38,337 nt of DNA from Desulfovirgula sp. (lineage in GTDB: Bacteria; Bacillota; Desulfotomaculia; Desulfotomaculales; Nap2-2B): positions 1-38,337 of the forward strand of contig DYES01000042.1 of assembly GCA_020725585.1 (NCBI GenBank), read 5' to 3'. Both the position numbers and the translations under genes were made by a program. Every line of letters begins with the position of its first letter. The first letter of the stretch is position 1. This document shows, piece by piece, positions 15,822-24,429 of the stretch. Under the pieces are notes generated by a model. The model ran no database searches, was not told the DNA's origin, and saw only the letters and a list, made by a program, of their open reading frames with translations.

Positions 15822-16925
15822 TTGCCGGCTCGACGCCCGCCCGACTTCATCCTCTTTTTAACGGTGCTGGTGCTGCTCAGCGTAGGGGTGATCATGGTTT
15901 TCAGCTCTACCCTCTGGTTTGCCACCCTGCCCCCGTTTAACGACACCTTTTTTTTCGTCCGGCGCCAGCTGATCTGGGCCTTCATCGGGCTTGTCGCCAT
16001 GGTTGTCCTGATGAACTATGATTACTGGCGGTTGAAAAAGTGGGCCGGGCTGCTGTTGATATGCGGGCTGTTCCTGCTCGCGGTGGTCTTGATCCCGGGC
16101 GTGGGCGTGTCCCGCCTGGGCGCCCAGCGGTGGTTGAACCTGGGGCCGGTAAGCTTCCAGCCGGCGGAGTTTGTGAAGCTCTGCCTGGTCATCTTCACCA
16201 GTTACGGGCTCTCCCGGCGTCTTCATCTGATTCAAAATTTCTGGGTGGGCGCACTCCCCTTTTTGCTGCTGGCGGGCCTTGCTTCCGGGCTGGTTCTTCT
16301 GCAGCCGGACCTGGGCACGGCCGTCACCATCGCAGGGATTGTTTTCGTGATGGTTTTTGCGGCGGGGGCGCGAATCGGCCAGTTGCTCCTTGTCGGGCTG
16401 CTGGGGCTGGGCGCCGTGGGGCTGGCCATCTGGCAGGAGCCTTACCGCCTGCGGCGCTTTCTGGCCTTTCTGGACCCGGAAAAAGATCCGCAAGGGGCGG
16501 GCTGGCACATTTTAAACTCCTTGATGTCCTTGGGGTCGGGAGGTCTTTTCGGCACCGGCCTGGGGCAGGGGCACTCGAAGTACCTGTGGGTGCCGGAAAG
16601 GCATACGGACTTTATATTTGCCATTATCGGCGAGGAGCTGGGGTTTATCGGCGCCAGCTTTGTCATTTTATTGTTTATTTTGTTTATCTGGCGAGGGTTG
16701 AAAATAGCCATCACCTCCCCGGATTCTTTCGGCACTCTGCTCGCTACGGGAATTGTGGCGGGGATCGCCATTCAGGCCATCATCAATATCGGGGTAGTGA
16801 CCAGCACCCTGCCCATTACAGGCATTACCCTGCCTTTTATCAGCTTTGGCGGCAGTTCACTGGTATTTACGCTGGCCGGAGTGGGTGTATTGCTTAATAT
16901 ATCAAGATATAGTATACATAAATAG
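15822..16925 (+). CDS. spoVE: SEDS glycosyltransferase SpoVE/FtsW
   Basis: A polytopic SEDS-family protein (about ten membrane segments) that polymerises lipid II at the septum or spore cortex with a partner class B PBP. Family signatures are RRPPDFILFLTVLVLLSVG, FVRRQLIWAFIG, GAQRWLNLGPVSFQPAEFVK (catalytic-loop region), LQPDLGTA, PERHTDFIFAIIGEELGF and GITLPFISFGGSSL. It is the only SEDS gene here, paired with the only PBP. TTG 15822 follows GGGGGGAG at good spacing; TTG 15789 in frame is an alternative with GGGG upstream. FtsW and SpoVE cannot be separated by sequence alone. Confidence 0.9.
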   Translation: MPARRPPDFILFLTVLVLLSVGVIMVFSSTLWFATLPPFNDTFFFVRRQLIWAFIGLVAMVVLMNYDYWRLKKWAGLLLICGLFLLAVVLIPGVGVSRLGAQRWLNLGPVSFQPAEFVKLCLVIFTSYGLSRRLHLIQNFWVGALPFLLLAGLASGLVLLQPDLGTAVTIAGIVFVMVFAAGARIGQLLLVGLLGLGAVGLAIWQEPYRLRRFLAFLDPEKDPQGAGWHILNSLMSLGSGGLFGTGLGQGHSKYLWVPERHTDFIFAIIGEELGFIGASFVILLFILFIWRGLKIAITSPDSFGTLLATGIVAGIAIQAIINIGVVTSTLPITGITLPFISFGGSSLVFTLAGVGVLLNISRYSIHK

Positions 16926-17011
16926 GCAAAACATAGACAAACCAAAAGAAAACAATTTTCTCTTTTAGCTTCTCAAAACCGGCCTCGAAAAGGCCGAAAA
17001 GAGGTATAGGC

Positions 17012-18130
17012 GTGAATTTTGTAGTGAGCGGAGGAGGAACCGGCGGGCACATTTATCCTGCCCTGGCCATTGCGAAGGGCCTGCAGGAAAAGTATCCGCG
17101 GGCGAAAATTTTATATATCGGCAAAGACCGCGGGCTCGAGGCGGACCTGGCCCCGGCTGCGGGCCTTTCCTTCCGGCCGATTCGCGTCCGGGGCTTCAAG
17201 CGCCGCGTGGCCTGGGAAAATTTGCTGGCCCTGGGAGAGGCCGGCCTGGGCTTTTTCCAGGCCCGGCGGATCATCGCCGATTTTCAGCCGGCGGCGGTAA
17301 TCGGCACCGGCGGATACGTCTGCGGGCCGGTGTTGCTGGCGGCAATTTGTTTAAAGATCCCTACCCTGATTCACGAGCAGAATGTCCTGCCGGGAATCAC
17401 CACCCGCTTGCTGGCGCGATTTGTCCGGCTGGTGGCGGTAACTTTTGCGGATTCGGCGCAATACCTGCCGCGCCGGGCGCGTGTGGAGCTTACCGGTTTG
17501 CCTGTGCGTCCGGAGTTTTTGCGGGCCAGGCGGGAAGAGTCCCGCCGGGCGCTGGGCATCCCGGAAGATTGTTTTTTTATTCTTTCCTTCGGGGGCAGCC
17601 AGGGCGCCCGGACCATCAACCGGGCCATGCGGGAAGTGATCAAAAGGCTGGGAGGAAGGCCGGACGTATGTTTTTTGCACGTTACGGGACCGGGGCAGTA
17701 TAATGATTTTATGGAAGGGTTTACTCTCCCTGAAAATGGCAATACTACCATTAAACCTTATCTTTACGAAATGCCCCTTGCGCTTTCGGCTGCCGATCTG
17801 GTTGTCTGCCGGGCCGGCGCGGCCACGCTGGCCGAAATCACGGTGACCGGGGCGCCCGCCATCCTGGTTCCCTACCCTTATGCCGCCGGGAACCATCAAG
17901 AGTATAACGCCCGGGCGCTCGAGAGCAAGGGGGCGGCGATTGTCATCAAGGACGAGGAACTAAGAGGGGAGACGCTGGCTAATCAAATAGAGAAACTGCT
18001 GGCCGCGCCCCGGCGCCTGCAGGAAATGGCCGGCGCGAGCAGACAGCTGGGCCGGCCCGGCGCGCTCGAGGACATTTTGCAGTGTATAGAAGATTTAATT
18101 TTAAGGGGGGAGAAAAGCCGTCGCGGTTAG
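17012..18130 (+). CDS. murG: Lipid II synthase MurG (UDP-GlcNAc transferase)
   Basis: MurG adds GlcNAc to lipid I, forming lipid II on the inner face of the membrane. The 372-residue GT28 glycosyltransferase has VVSGGGTGGHIYPALAIA (G-loop 1), GFKRRVAWENL, GTGGYVCGPVLLAA (second G-loop) and HEQNVLPG. FGGSQGART and CRAGAATLAEITVTGAPAIL form the UDP-GlcNAc site. GTG 17012 follows AGAGGTATAGGC. The 86-nt gap before it contains a small CGGCCT/AGGCCG hairpin without a T-run. Confidence 0.95.
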   Translation: MNFVVSGGGTGGHIYPALAIAKGLQEKYPRAKILYIGKDRGLEADLAPAAGLSFRPIRVRGFKRRVAWENLLALGEAGLGFFQARRIIADFQPAAVIGTGGYVCGPVLLAAICLKIPTLIHEQNVLPGITTRLLARFVRLVAVTFADSAQYLPRRARVELTGLPVRPEFLRARREESRRALGIPEDCFFILSFGGSQGARTINRAMREVIKRLGGRPDVCFLHVTGPGQYNDFMEGFTLPENGNTTIKPYLYEMPLALSAADLVVCRAGAATLAEITVTGAPAILVPYPYAAGNHQEYNARALESKGAAIVIKDEELRGETLANQIEKLLAAPRRLQEMAGASRQLGRPGALEDILQCIEDLILRGEKSRRG

Positions 18131-18154
18131 TTAGAAAAGCCGCCTGACGATATT

Positions 18155-18244
18155 TTAGCTTTTTGCCGGCCGGCTGCCCGCGACCGCCCCCCAGGCGGAC
18201 AGGCCTTCGGGGCTGACCCGGAACACCTTCTTAAACTGCCGCAT
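18155..18244 (-). pseudogene. Possible AraC-family C-terminal remnant between murG and murC
   Basis: The 214-nt murG-murC gap is unusually long for this cluster. On the minus strand it encodes MRQFKKVFRVSPEGLSAWGA and nine further residues to a TAA. RQFKKVFxVSPxxLS resembles the end of the second helix-turn-helix of AraC-type regulators (typically RxFKKxFGxSPxxYR). No upstream AraC sequence is seen. The match is short and may be chance. Confidence 0.25.
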
Positions 18245-18344
18245 ATTATAAGGTGTATTTACTCTCCGGGAGGTGAATAGCAGGGGCCTGGTCCAGATGT
18301 TGTCTTTTGATTTACACGGCCATGTAACGAGGAGATGAAAGTCA

Positions 18345-19724
18345 TTGCTGGAGAGCATACCCAAGCAGGTCCATTTTATCGGGATTGGGGGCGCAGGGAT
18401 GAGCGCCCTGGCCAATGTCCTGCTTACCCTGGGTTACCAGGTGAGCGGCTCGGATCTGGTGGCCACGCATGTCACCCAACGCCTTGAGGCCCTGGGTGGA
18501 AAATGTTATATAGGCCACAACGAAAAAAACGTTCAGGACGCCCGGCTGGTGGTCATATCTTCAGCGATTAATCCGGATAATCCGGAGCTGATTCGGGCCA
18601 GGGAAAAAGGCATCCCGGTGATCCACCGGGCGGAATTGCTGGCCTGGCTGATGAGCAGGCAAAAAGGAATCGCCGTCGCCGGCGCCCACGGCAAAACCAC
18701 CACCACTTCCATGCTGGCGCTGGCCCTGGAAAAAAACGGACTTGACCCCACTATTATCATTGGAGGTGAATTGAACGACATCGGCGGGAACGCGAAATTA
18801 GGGCGGGGCGAGTACGTGGTTGCGGAGAGCGACGAAAGCGACGGCTCCTTTTTAAAGTTAAGACCGCTGGCCGCCATCGTCACCAACATCGAGGACGACC
18901 ACCTGGATCATTACGGTTCGCTGGAAAACATTAAGGCCGCCTTTAAAACTTTTCTGGCGCAGATACCGTCCCAGGGGAAAGCGGTGGTCTGTCTTGACGA
19001 TCCCCACACCAGGGAAGTGATCGGCGGTTTAAATACTCCTTTTATTACCTACGGCTTCCATGACCAGGCGGATTACACGCTTCAAGAAATATCCTTAAAC
19101 GGAAGGCACACGCGCGGCGAAGTTTACTGTCAAGGCCGGCGTTTGGGCCCCCTGGAGCTTTTTGTGCCCGGGCGCCATAACCTGTTAAACGCCCTGGCCG
19201 TGGTGGCGCTGACGCGCTGGCTGGGACTGGACTTTGCGCAAATTACCGAGGCGCTCAAAGAATTTCGCGGCGTAGGACGGCGGTTTCAATTCATCGGCGA
19301 GGCGGGGGGAATCCGGGTTTTTGATGATTACGCCCATCATCCTACGGAAATCAAGGCCACCCTGCAGGCGGCGCGCACGTTGAACCCAGAGCGGGTGGTT
19401 GCCGTTTTTCAGCCCCACCGTTACACCCGGACGGCTTTGTTAAGTGAGCGTTTTGGCGACGCCTTTGCCGACGCCGACGTAATCGTCATGACGGAGATCT
19501 ACAGCGCCGGCGAATCTCCCATAGAAGGCGTGACGGCGCACCTGATTATCGACGCCATCCGGAAATATGACGGCCGGCGGGTCAACTATTTACCCACCCT
19601 GGAGGAAACCGTAAACCATCTTTTAGGAATTGTTCAGCCGGGAGACCTGGTGCTGACCCTGGGGGCAGGGAACATCTGGACGGTCGGCAGAAAGCTTCTA
19701 AACCGCCTGGAGGAAAGGCGCTAA
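18345..19724 (+). CDS. murC: UDP-MurNAc:L-alanine ligase MurC
   Basis: MurC adds the first stem-peptide residue, L-alanine. The 459-residue protein opens with HFIGIGGAGMSALANVL. SGSDL, AGAHGKTTTTSML (ATP loop, about 112-124), VAESDESDGSFLKL, TNIEDDHLDHYG, DDYAHHPTEIKATL and FQPHRYTRT follow, the full set of MurC signatures. TTG 18345 is used with AGGAG ten nucleotides upstream; the ATG at 18335 is out of frame. In this cluster murC follows murG and not murD. Confidence 0.95.
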   Translation: MLESIPKQVHFIGIGGAGMSALANVLLTLGYQVSGSDLVATHVTQRLEALGGKCYIGHNEKNVQDARLVVISSAINPDNPELIRAREKGIPVIHRAELLAWLMSRQKGIAVAGAHGKTTTTSMLALALEKNGLDPTIIIGGELNDIGGNAKLGRGEYVVAESDESDGSFLKLRPLAAIVTNIEDDHLDHYGSLENIKAAFKTFLAQIPSQGKAVVCLDDPHTREVIGGLNTPFITYGFHDQADYTLQEISLNGRHTRGEVYCQGRRLGPLELFVPGRHNLLNALAVVALTRWLGLDFAQITEALKEFRGVGRRFQFIGEAGGIRVFDDYAHHPTEIKATLQAARTLNPERVVAVFQPHRYTRTALLSERFGDAFADADVIVMTEIYSAGESPIEGVTAHLIIDAIRKYDGRRVNYLPTLEETVNHLLGIVQPGDLVLTLGAGNIWTVGRKLLNRLEERR

Positions 19725-19805
19725 AACTCTTCAAGCACGCTTTCACGAACGCCAGGTGAGGTTTGGCTTAAAGCAAGGCAATAACCAGGTTAAGGAGAGA
19801 ATAGG

Positions 19806-20717
19806 GTGCCGGACAGCGAACTTGCCCGTCAACTAGCTGATCTTTTACCCGGCCGGGTGCGCTTTCACGAGCCGATGAAACTGCACACCACCTGGCGGAT
19901 TGGCGGCCCGGCGGATATTTTTGTGGAGCCGCAAGGCGTAGATGATCTTGCCCGGGCCCTTGCTTTTGCCCGCCGCGAAAATCTTCCCGTGGCGGTGATC
20001 GGCGGCGGGTCCAACCTGCTGGTGAAGGACGGCGGAATCCGCGGCCTGGTCATTAAGATTGGGGAAGGCCTGGCGCAGCTGGAAATTCTGGGTGCCCGGA
20101 TAAGTGCCGGGGCGGGAGCGAAACTCGCGCGGTTAACCAGGGCGGCCAAAGAGGCGGGTATTGGCGGCTGCGAGTTTCTGGCCGGCATTCCGGGGACGGT
20201 CGGCGGCGCCGTGATCATGAACGCCGGCGCGTATGGAAAAGCCACCGGCGACATTTGCACGGCGGTTAAACTCATGGATGAAGCGGGCCGGCTCGCGGAG
20301 CGTTCCGGCGCTGCGCTTGGCTTTGGCTACCGGACAAGTAGTCTTAAAGGCAGTAAACTGATCGTTGTCGAAGCGTCCTTCCAGGGAGTTTTCCGTGAGC
20401 CGCAGGCCATTGAAGCCGAAATGAAGGGTATTCTAGAAAAGCGAAAACAAACCCAGCCTTTAGGGCATCCCAGCGCCGGCAGCGTTTTTAAAAATCCTCC
20501 GGGAACCAGCGCCGGTTTTTTGATCGAACAGGCGGGAGGAAAGGGAATGCGGGTGGGAGACGCGGCCGTATCCCATGTGCACGCGAACTTTATCGTGAAC
20601 CTGGGAAGGGCCGCTGCCCGCGACGTATTGGAGTTGATGGAGCGGGTGAAAATGCTCGTCTGGCAAAAGTACGCGGTGGAGCTGGAGCCGGAGGTGCAGA
20701 TTCTAGGCGAGGATTAG
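19806..20717 (+). CDS. murB: UDP-N-acetylenolpyruvoylglucosamine reductase MurB
   Basis: MurB reduces UDP-GlcNAc-enolpyruvate to UDP-MurNAc using FAD and NADPH. The 303-residue type II enzyme shows TTWRIGGPADIFV, GGGSNLLVKDGGIRGLVI (FAD site), GCEFLAGIPGTVGGAVIMNA and the catalytic loop HPSAGSVFKNP with the proton-donor serine at 226. The Glu of the C-terminal VELEPEVQILG is present. GTG 19806 is preceded by AAGGAGAGAATAGG. Confidence 0.95.
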   Translation: MPDSELARQLADLLPGRVRFHEPMKLHTTWRIGGPADIFVEPQGVDDLARALAFARRENLPVAVIGGGSNLLVKDGGIRGLVIKIGEGLAQLEILGARISAGAGAKLARLTRAAKEAGIGGCEFLAGIPGTVGGAVIMNAGAYGKATGDICTAVKLMDEAGRLAERSGAALGFGYRTSSLKGSKLIVVEASFQGVFREPQAIEAEMKGILEKRKQTQPLGHPSAGSVFKNPPGTSAGFLIEQAGGKGMRVGDAAVSHVHANFIVNLGRAAARDVLELMERVKMLVWQKYAVELEPEVQILGED

Positions 20718-20736
20718 GCGAAAGGTGTGGTCTGCC

Positions 20737-22002
20737 GTGGATAAGCTCATGATTTTGGGAAGGACCCGTTTGCAGGGCACGGCGCGGGTGAACGGGAGCA
20801 AAAACGCCAGCCTCCCTATCTTAGCGGCCTGTTTGTTGTGTTCGGGGCAGAGCCTGATTAAAGACGTGCCCCGCTTGCAGGATATAACCACCATGTGCGA
20901 CGTCTTGTCTTCCCTGGGGGCCAAGGTATCCCGGGAGGGTCCTAATATTGTGGTCGACACCAGCGGCATTTATTCGGTGGAAGTAGAAGAAACCCTCATG
21001 CGGCGGATGAGGGCTTCCAACCTGGTGCTGGGTCCTTTGCTGGGCCGCTTTCGCGAAGCGAGGATTTCCCAGCCGGGAGGGTGCAACATCGGCTCCCGCC
21101 CCATGAACCTCCATTTAAAAGGGCTGCGCGCTTTAGGGGCGGAAATAACCGAAGAGTTCGGTTACATTACAGCTCGGGCCGGGGAGTTAACGGGTGCGGA
21201 AATCCAGCTGGACTTTCCCAGCGTGGGGGCCACGGAGAATATCATGATGGCGGCCGTTTTGGCCCGGGGCGTAACAATCATCAGGAATGCCGCCAGAGAG
21301 CCGGAGGTGGTGGATCTCCAGAATTTTCTAAATTGCCTGGGGGCGAAGGTTACCGGAGCGGGGACAGATATCATTAGAATTGAAGGAGTTTCCAAAATAC
21401 ACCCTGCCGAGCACCAGGTAATCCCGGACCGCATCGAGGCGGGAACGTATATGGTAGCGGCGGCAATTACGGGTGGAGAGGTAACGGTGACCAACGTTAT
21501 TCCAGAGCATTTGCGGGCGCTGATGGCAAAGCTGGAGGAAGCCGGCGCCGTAATCGAAGCGGGTGACGATTACGTCCGCGTGCGGGGCGCGGATCGGCTT
21601 TTCGCCGTAGATTTAAAAACCATGCCTTACCCGGGGTTTCCGACCGACCTGCAGCCGCAGATGATGGCTTTGCTTACTCTGGCCGAGGGCACCAGCATCA
21701 TCACGGAAACAATTTTCGAGAACCGGTTTAAGCACGTCAGCGAACTGCGGCGCATGGGCGCGGAAATTAAGGTGGAGGGCCAGACAGCGATCATTAAAGG
21801 AAAAAAGAAACTGTACGGGGCCCCGGTGGAAGCGAGTGATTTGCGGGCCGGGGCGGCCCTGGTGCTGGCGGGCATGGCCGCCGAAAACGGCACCCTTATC
21901 GAAGGAGTCGAACATATTGACCGCGGTTACGAGCGCATCGAACGTAAATATAACGCCCTGGGGGCCCGGATTATGCGGATCAGGAGTGAGGGAAGCCACT
22001 AA
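20737..22002 (+). CDS. murA: UDP-GlcNAc 1-carboxyvinyltransferase MurA
   Basis: MurA makes the first committed step of peptidoglycan synthesis, transferring enolpyruvate from PEP to UDP-GlcNAc. The EPSP-synthase-fold protein (421 residues from GTG 20737) reads MDKLMILGRTRLQGTARVNG with the KNA motif after it. The active-site cysteine lies in PGGCNIGSRP at residue 116, equivalent to E. coli Cys115 and the fosfomycin target. YPGFPTDLQPQ and the C-terminal HIDRGYERIE are also present. AAAGGTG upstream supports 20737 over the GTG at 20725. Confidence 0.94.
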   Translation: MDKLMILGRTRLQGTARVNGSKNASLPILAACLLCSGQSLIKDVPRLQDITTMCDVLSSLGAKVSREGPNIVVDTSGIYSVEVEETLMRRMRASNLVLGPLLGRFREARISQPGGCNIGSRPMNLHLKGLRALGAEITEEFGYITARAGELTGAEIQLDFPSVGATENIMMAAVLARGVTIIRNAAREPEVVDLQNFLNCLGAKVTGAGTDIIRIEGVSKIHPAEHQVIPDRIEAGTYMVAAAITGGEVTVTNVIPEHLRALMAKLEEAGAVIEAGDDYVRVRGADRLFAVDLKTMPYPGFPTDLQPQMMALLTLAEGTSIITETIFENRFKHVSELRRMGAEIKVEGQTAIIKGKKKLYGAPVEASDLRAGAALVLAGMAAENGTLIEGVEHIDRGYERIERKYNALGARIMRIRSEGSH

Positions 22003-22047
22003 AGCGCAAGCGCTGGGGGACAAAAAGCCCGGAGGCAAAAAAGGTAT

Positions 22048-22090
22048 AAAGGCACAAGGGAATCGAAGCTTTGTGCCTTTAATTAAAGTT
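22048..22090 (+). terminator. Terminator-like hairpin between murA and ftsQ
   Basis: AAAGGCACAA (22048-22057) pairs perfectly with TTGTGCCTTT (22071-22080) around a 13-nt loop, followed by AATTAAAGTTTTCTC. The T-run is interrupted, so termination may be partial. It is followed at once by a promoter for the ftsQ group. Confidence 0.6.
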
Positions 22091-22095
22091 TTCTC

Positions 22096-22124
22096 TTGGA
22101 CAAGTAATGACTAATTGATATAAT
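22096..22124 (+). promoter_or_regulatory. Sigma-A promoter of ftsQ-DUF881-sbp-ftsA-ftsZ
   Basis: TTGGAC (22096-22101) and a consensus TATAAT (22119-22124) are separated by exactly 17 bp, with an A/T-rich surround. The expected start point is near 22131, just before ftsQ. Together with the upstream hairpin it separates division-gene expression from that of the mur genes. Confidence 0.8.
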
Positions 22125-22146
22125 TATAAGGGTATTATGGATAAAA

Positions 22147-22893
22147 ATGGCTGAGGTATTTAAAGGTGGACCAGGGAACAATATGGGCAAACGGAAGATA
22201 AATTTCGGAGAATCTCTTTTTTTTATCTTCTTCATTTTGCTTGCATCCTTTGTTCTTCTGGTTTCCCCCCTGTTTGAAATACGGGAAATTACGGTCGAGG
22301 GCAACCGGGAATTGACTCCGGAAAAAATTATCGCGCAATCGGGGATAACCGCCGGCGTGAATATTTTTAAGGTTAATTTAAGGGAGAGCGCCGCCGCCGT
22401 GAAGACACTCCCCATGGTTAAAGAGGCGGATGTTTTCCGGGACCTCCCCGGGCGGGTAGTGATTAAGGTGGCGGAAAGGAAACCTGTCGCGTTGGTCCCG
22501 GCTCAAGACGGGTTCGTTGCCGTAGATATGGACGGTGTTTGTGTGCGTGGCGCCCGGGTGGGCGAAAAGGGCCTGCCGGTGATAACCGGCATCGATGCCC
22601 AGGTTCCTTACCTGGGCCAATCCCTGCAGAGCGAAAACCTGGCGTTTGTTTTAAAGGTGATTGCGGAGCTTCCCGCCGAACTGGTGAATAATTTATCGGA
22701 GGTTAAACGGGACCAAAACGGGCAGATCATTTTATACACTCTCCAGGGAGTCCCGTGCCGCCTGGGGTATCCGGACGATGCGGCTAAAAAGGGGACCATT
22801 TTGATCCAGGTTTTAAAAGAGCTCAGAGGCAGGAAAATTGAGTACATCGATCTGTCCCTGCCGGGTGCACCGGTAGTCAAGTTCGAAAAATAA
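22147..22893 (+). CDS. ftsQ: Cell division protein FtsQ/DivIB
   Basis: A bitopic division protein of about 248 residues: short cytoplasmic part, membrane segment (FFIFFILLASFVLLVSPLF), then the POTRA domain FEIREITVEGNRELTPEKII with LPMVKEADVFRDLPGRVVIK, and the FtsQ/DivIB beta domain. It links FtsL/DivIC to the septal synthases. ATG 22147 is the upstream start; ATG 22183 (MGKRKINFG) has AGGGA at better spacing and may be the real one. It is the first gene after the promoter at 22096. Confidence 0.9.
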   Translation: MAEVFKGGPGNNMGKRKINFGESLFFIFFILLASFVLLVSPLFEIREITVEGNRELTPEKIIAQSGITAGVNIFKVNLRESAAAVKTLPMVKEADVFRDLPGRVVIKVAERKPVALVPAQDGFVAVDMDGVCVRGARVGEKGLPVITGIDAQVPYLGQSLQSENLAFVLKVIAELPAELVNNLSEVKRDQNGQIILYTLQGVPCRLGYPDDAAKKGTILIQVLKELRGRKIEYIDLSLPGAPVVKFEK

Positions 22894-22922
22894 AATCGGA
22901 AAATAAAGAGAGAGAGTGACCA

Positions 22923-23651
22923 TTGCAGATGAAGAGCTATCATTTGGCCCTCTTTTTGGCCGGGCTGGCGATCAGCCTTATGTTAACTTTTCAATTTCGA
23001 ATTACGAAAGATGTGGCCAGATCTCCCTCCGTGCAGCAAAAACAGGCTCTGGTGGAACAGGTCAACGAAGCCCGGCAAAAGCGCGACGCTTTAAAAAAGC
23101 AGGTGAGCGAACTGCGCGCCCAGCTGGACCAGATCGCCGCCGGGCAGCAGCTGGGCCCTTTAAAAGAAGAGCTGGACAAAGCGCGCATTGAGGCTGGATT
23201 AATTGCCGTTGCCGGACCGGGCGTGGAGGTTACCTTAAACGATAGCAACGTGGTTATCCAGCCGGGGGAGAATCCGAATCTATATGTTTTGCATGACGAG
23301 GACGTGTTAAACGTGCTCAACGAATTGCGGGCTGCCGGGGCAGAAGCCCTGGCCATTAACGGGCAGCGGCTGCTGGCCACGAGCGAAATCCGCTGCGTGG
23401 GGCCGACCATCCTGACGAATAAAAGCTACCGCCTGACTCCGCCTTTCGTGATCAGCGCCATTGGAAACCAGGATAATATGATCAATGCGCTGCAAATGCG
23501 GGGAGGAATCATAGAACAGCTAAAATTTTGGGGCATCCAGGTAGCCATCAGGCGGGTGGATAATTTAACCATTCCGGCCTATGCCGGAAGTATAAGATTT
23601 GACTATGCCCGGCCGGTTCCCGGCACTCAGCCGGAGTTGGCCACCGGCTGA
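22923..23651 (+). CDS. DUF881 family protein, first copy (YlxW/YlxX-like)
   Basis: The 242-residue protein has an N-terminal membrane anchor (LALFLAGLAISLMLTFQFR), a coiled coil (about residues 38-78, QVNEARQKRDALKKQVSELR), and an extracytoplasmic DUF881 domain: AGLIAVAGPGVEVTLNDS, NLYVLHDEDVLNVLNELRAA, GAEALAINGQRLLATSEIRC. DUF881 genes sit between divIB and ftsA in many Firmicutes and are thought to act in envelope or division processes, without a defined activity. TTG 22923 or ATG 22929 starts. A perfect hairpin spans its stop codon. Confidence 0.88.
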   Translation: MQMKSYHLALFLAGLAISLMLTFQFRITKDVARSPSVQQKQALVEQVNEARQKRDALKKQVSELRAQLDQIAAGQQLGPLKEELDKARIEAGLIAVAGPGVEVTLNDSNVVIQPGENPNLYVLHDEDVLNVLNELRAAGAEALAINGQRLLATSEIRCVGPTILTNKSYRLTPPFVISAIGNQDNMINALQMRGGIIEQLKFWGIQVAIRRVDNLTIPAYAGSIRFDYARPVPGTQPELATG

Positions 23652-23659
23652 GTGCCGGG
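23619..23659 (+). repeat. Perfect 16-bp inverted repeat over the first DUF881 stop codon
   Basis: CCCGGCACTCAGCCGG (23619-23634) and its exact reverse complement (23644-23659) flank a 9-nt loop and enclose the TGA at 23649-23651. It would form a very stable GC-rich RNA hairpin. No T-run follows, so it is not a standard terminator. An mRNA-stability or translation-decoupling role is inferred. Confidence 0.85.
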
Positions 23660-23717
23660 CGGCAGACAAAATAAGCGCACAGTCTATTCTGCAGTAATTG
23701 TTAGGGGGGACAGCCCG

Positions 23718-24425
23718 GTGAAATGGCCCATGTATATTTCCATAACGCTGGTGGCCCTGGTCACGGGCCTGTTGCTGACCTTTCAATTCCGGGTCTCCAG
23801 CCGCATTGAACAGGGCGTACCCACGGGCAGGGCGCAGGAGCTGGCTACGGAGCTGCACCAGCTGGAAACGGAAATCTCCCAGTTGCAGAGCGAAGTAAAT
23901 GACCTGGGAGCCAAGCTTGCGCAGGCCACCAAAGGACAGCAGGAGGCGCTGGCGGCGATGGAGGGGGAGCTGGTCAAGGCGAAGATCGCGGCGGGCCTCA
24001 CGGCGGTAAGCGGGCCCGGGGTTGAAATTATCCTGGACAACCCCCCTTTGCAGCGCCAAACCGGCCGGCCGGCAAGTCTTTACGTGATCCGCGACGAAGA
24101 TTTGTTGCGCATCGTCAATGAGCTGCGCGGAGCCGGCGCGGAGGCGATTTCCATCAACGGGCAAAGAATTGTGGCCACCAGCGAAATACGCTATGCCGCG
24201 CCGTTTATTAACGTTAATCTTACCCGGATCGTGCCCCCCTATCATATTTTGGCCATCGGGAAGGTTGATCACCTGCAGGCCGCTTTAAGCATACCCGGGG
24301 GAGTGGTGGAATACTTAAAAGATCTTGGCGTGCGCGTGGATATTCAGACGCACGACAAATTAACGGTGCCTGCTTATACCGGTACGCGCCAGCATCTTTA
24401 CGCAAAACCAGTGCAGAGAAGGTGA
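23718..24425 (+). CDS. DUF881 family protein, second copy
   Basis: A paralogue of the preceding gene with the same layout: membrane anchor (YISITLVALVTGLLLTFQFR), coiled coil (ELATELHQLETEISQLQSEV) and DUF881 domain (AGLTAVSGPGVEIILDN, SLYVIRDEDLLRIVNELRGA, GAEAISINGQRIVATSEIRY). It has 235 residues from GTG 23718, which follows AGGGGGGAC; the open frame reaches back to 23652, but that stretch overlaps the hairpin and is probably untranslated. Tandem DUF881 genes suggest a hetero-oligomer or duplicated function. It is followed by sbp after 4 nt. Confidence 0.87.
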   Translation: MKWPMYISITLVALVTGLLLTFQFRVSSRIEQGVPTGRAQELATELHQLETEISQLQSEVNDLGAKLAQATKGQQEALAAMEGELVKAKIAAGLTAVSGPGVEIILDNPPLQRQTGRPASLYVIRDEDLLRIVNELRGAGAEAISINGQRIVATSEIRYAAPFINVNLTRIVPPYHILAIGKVDHLQAALSIPGGVVEYLKDLGVRVDIQTHDKLTVPAYTGTRQHLYAKPVQRR

Positions 24426-24429
24426 AAAT

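Noticed and set aside
16975-17000. CGGCCT/AGGCCG hairpin before murG as a terminator
   Set aside because: No T-run follows on the plus strand, and transcription of murG is expected to continue through.
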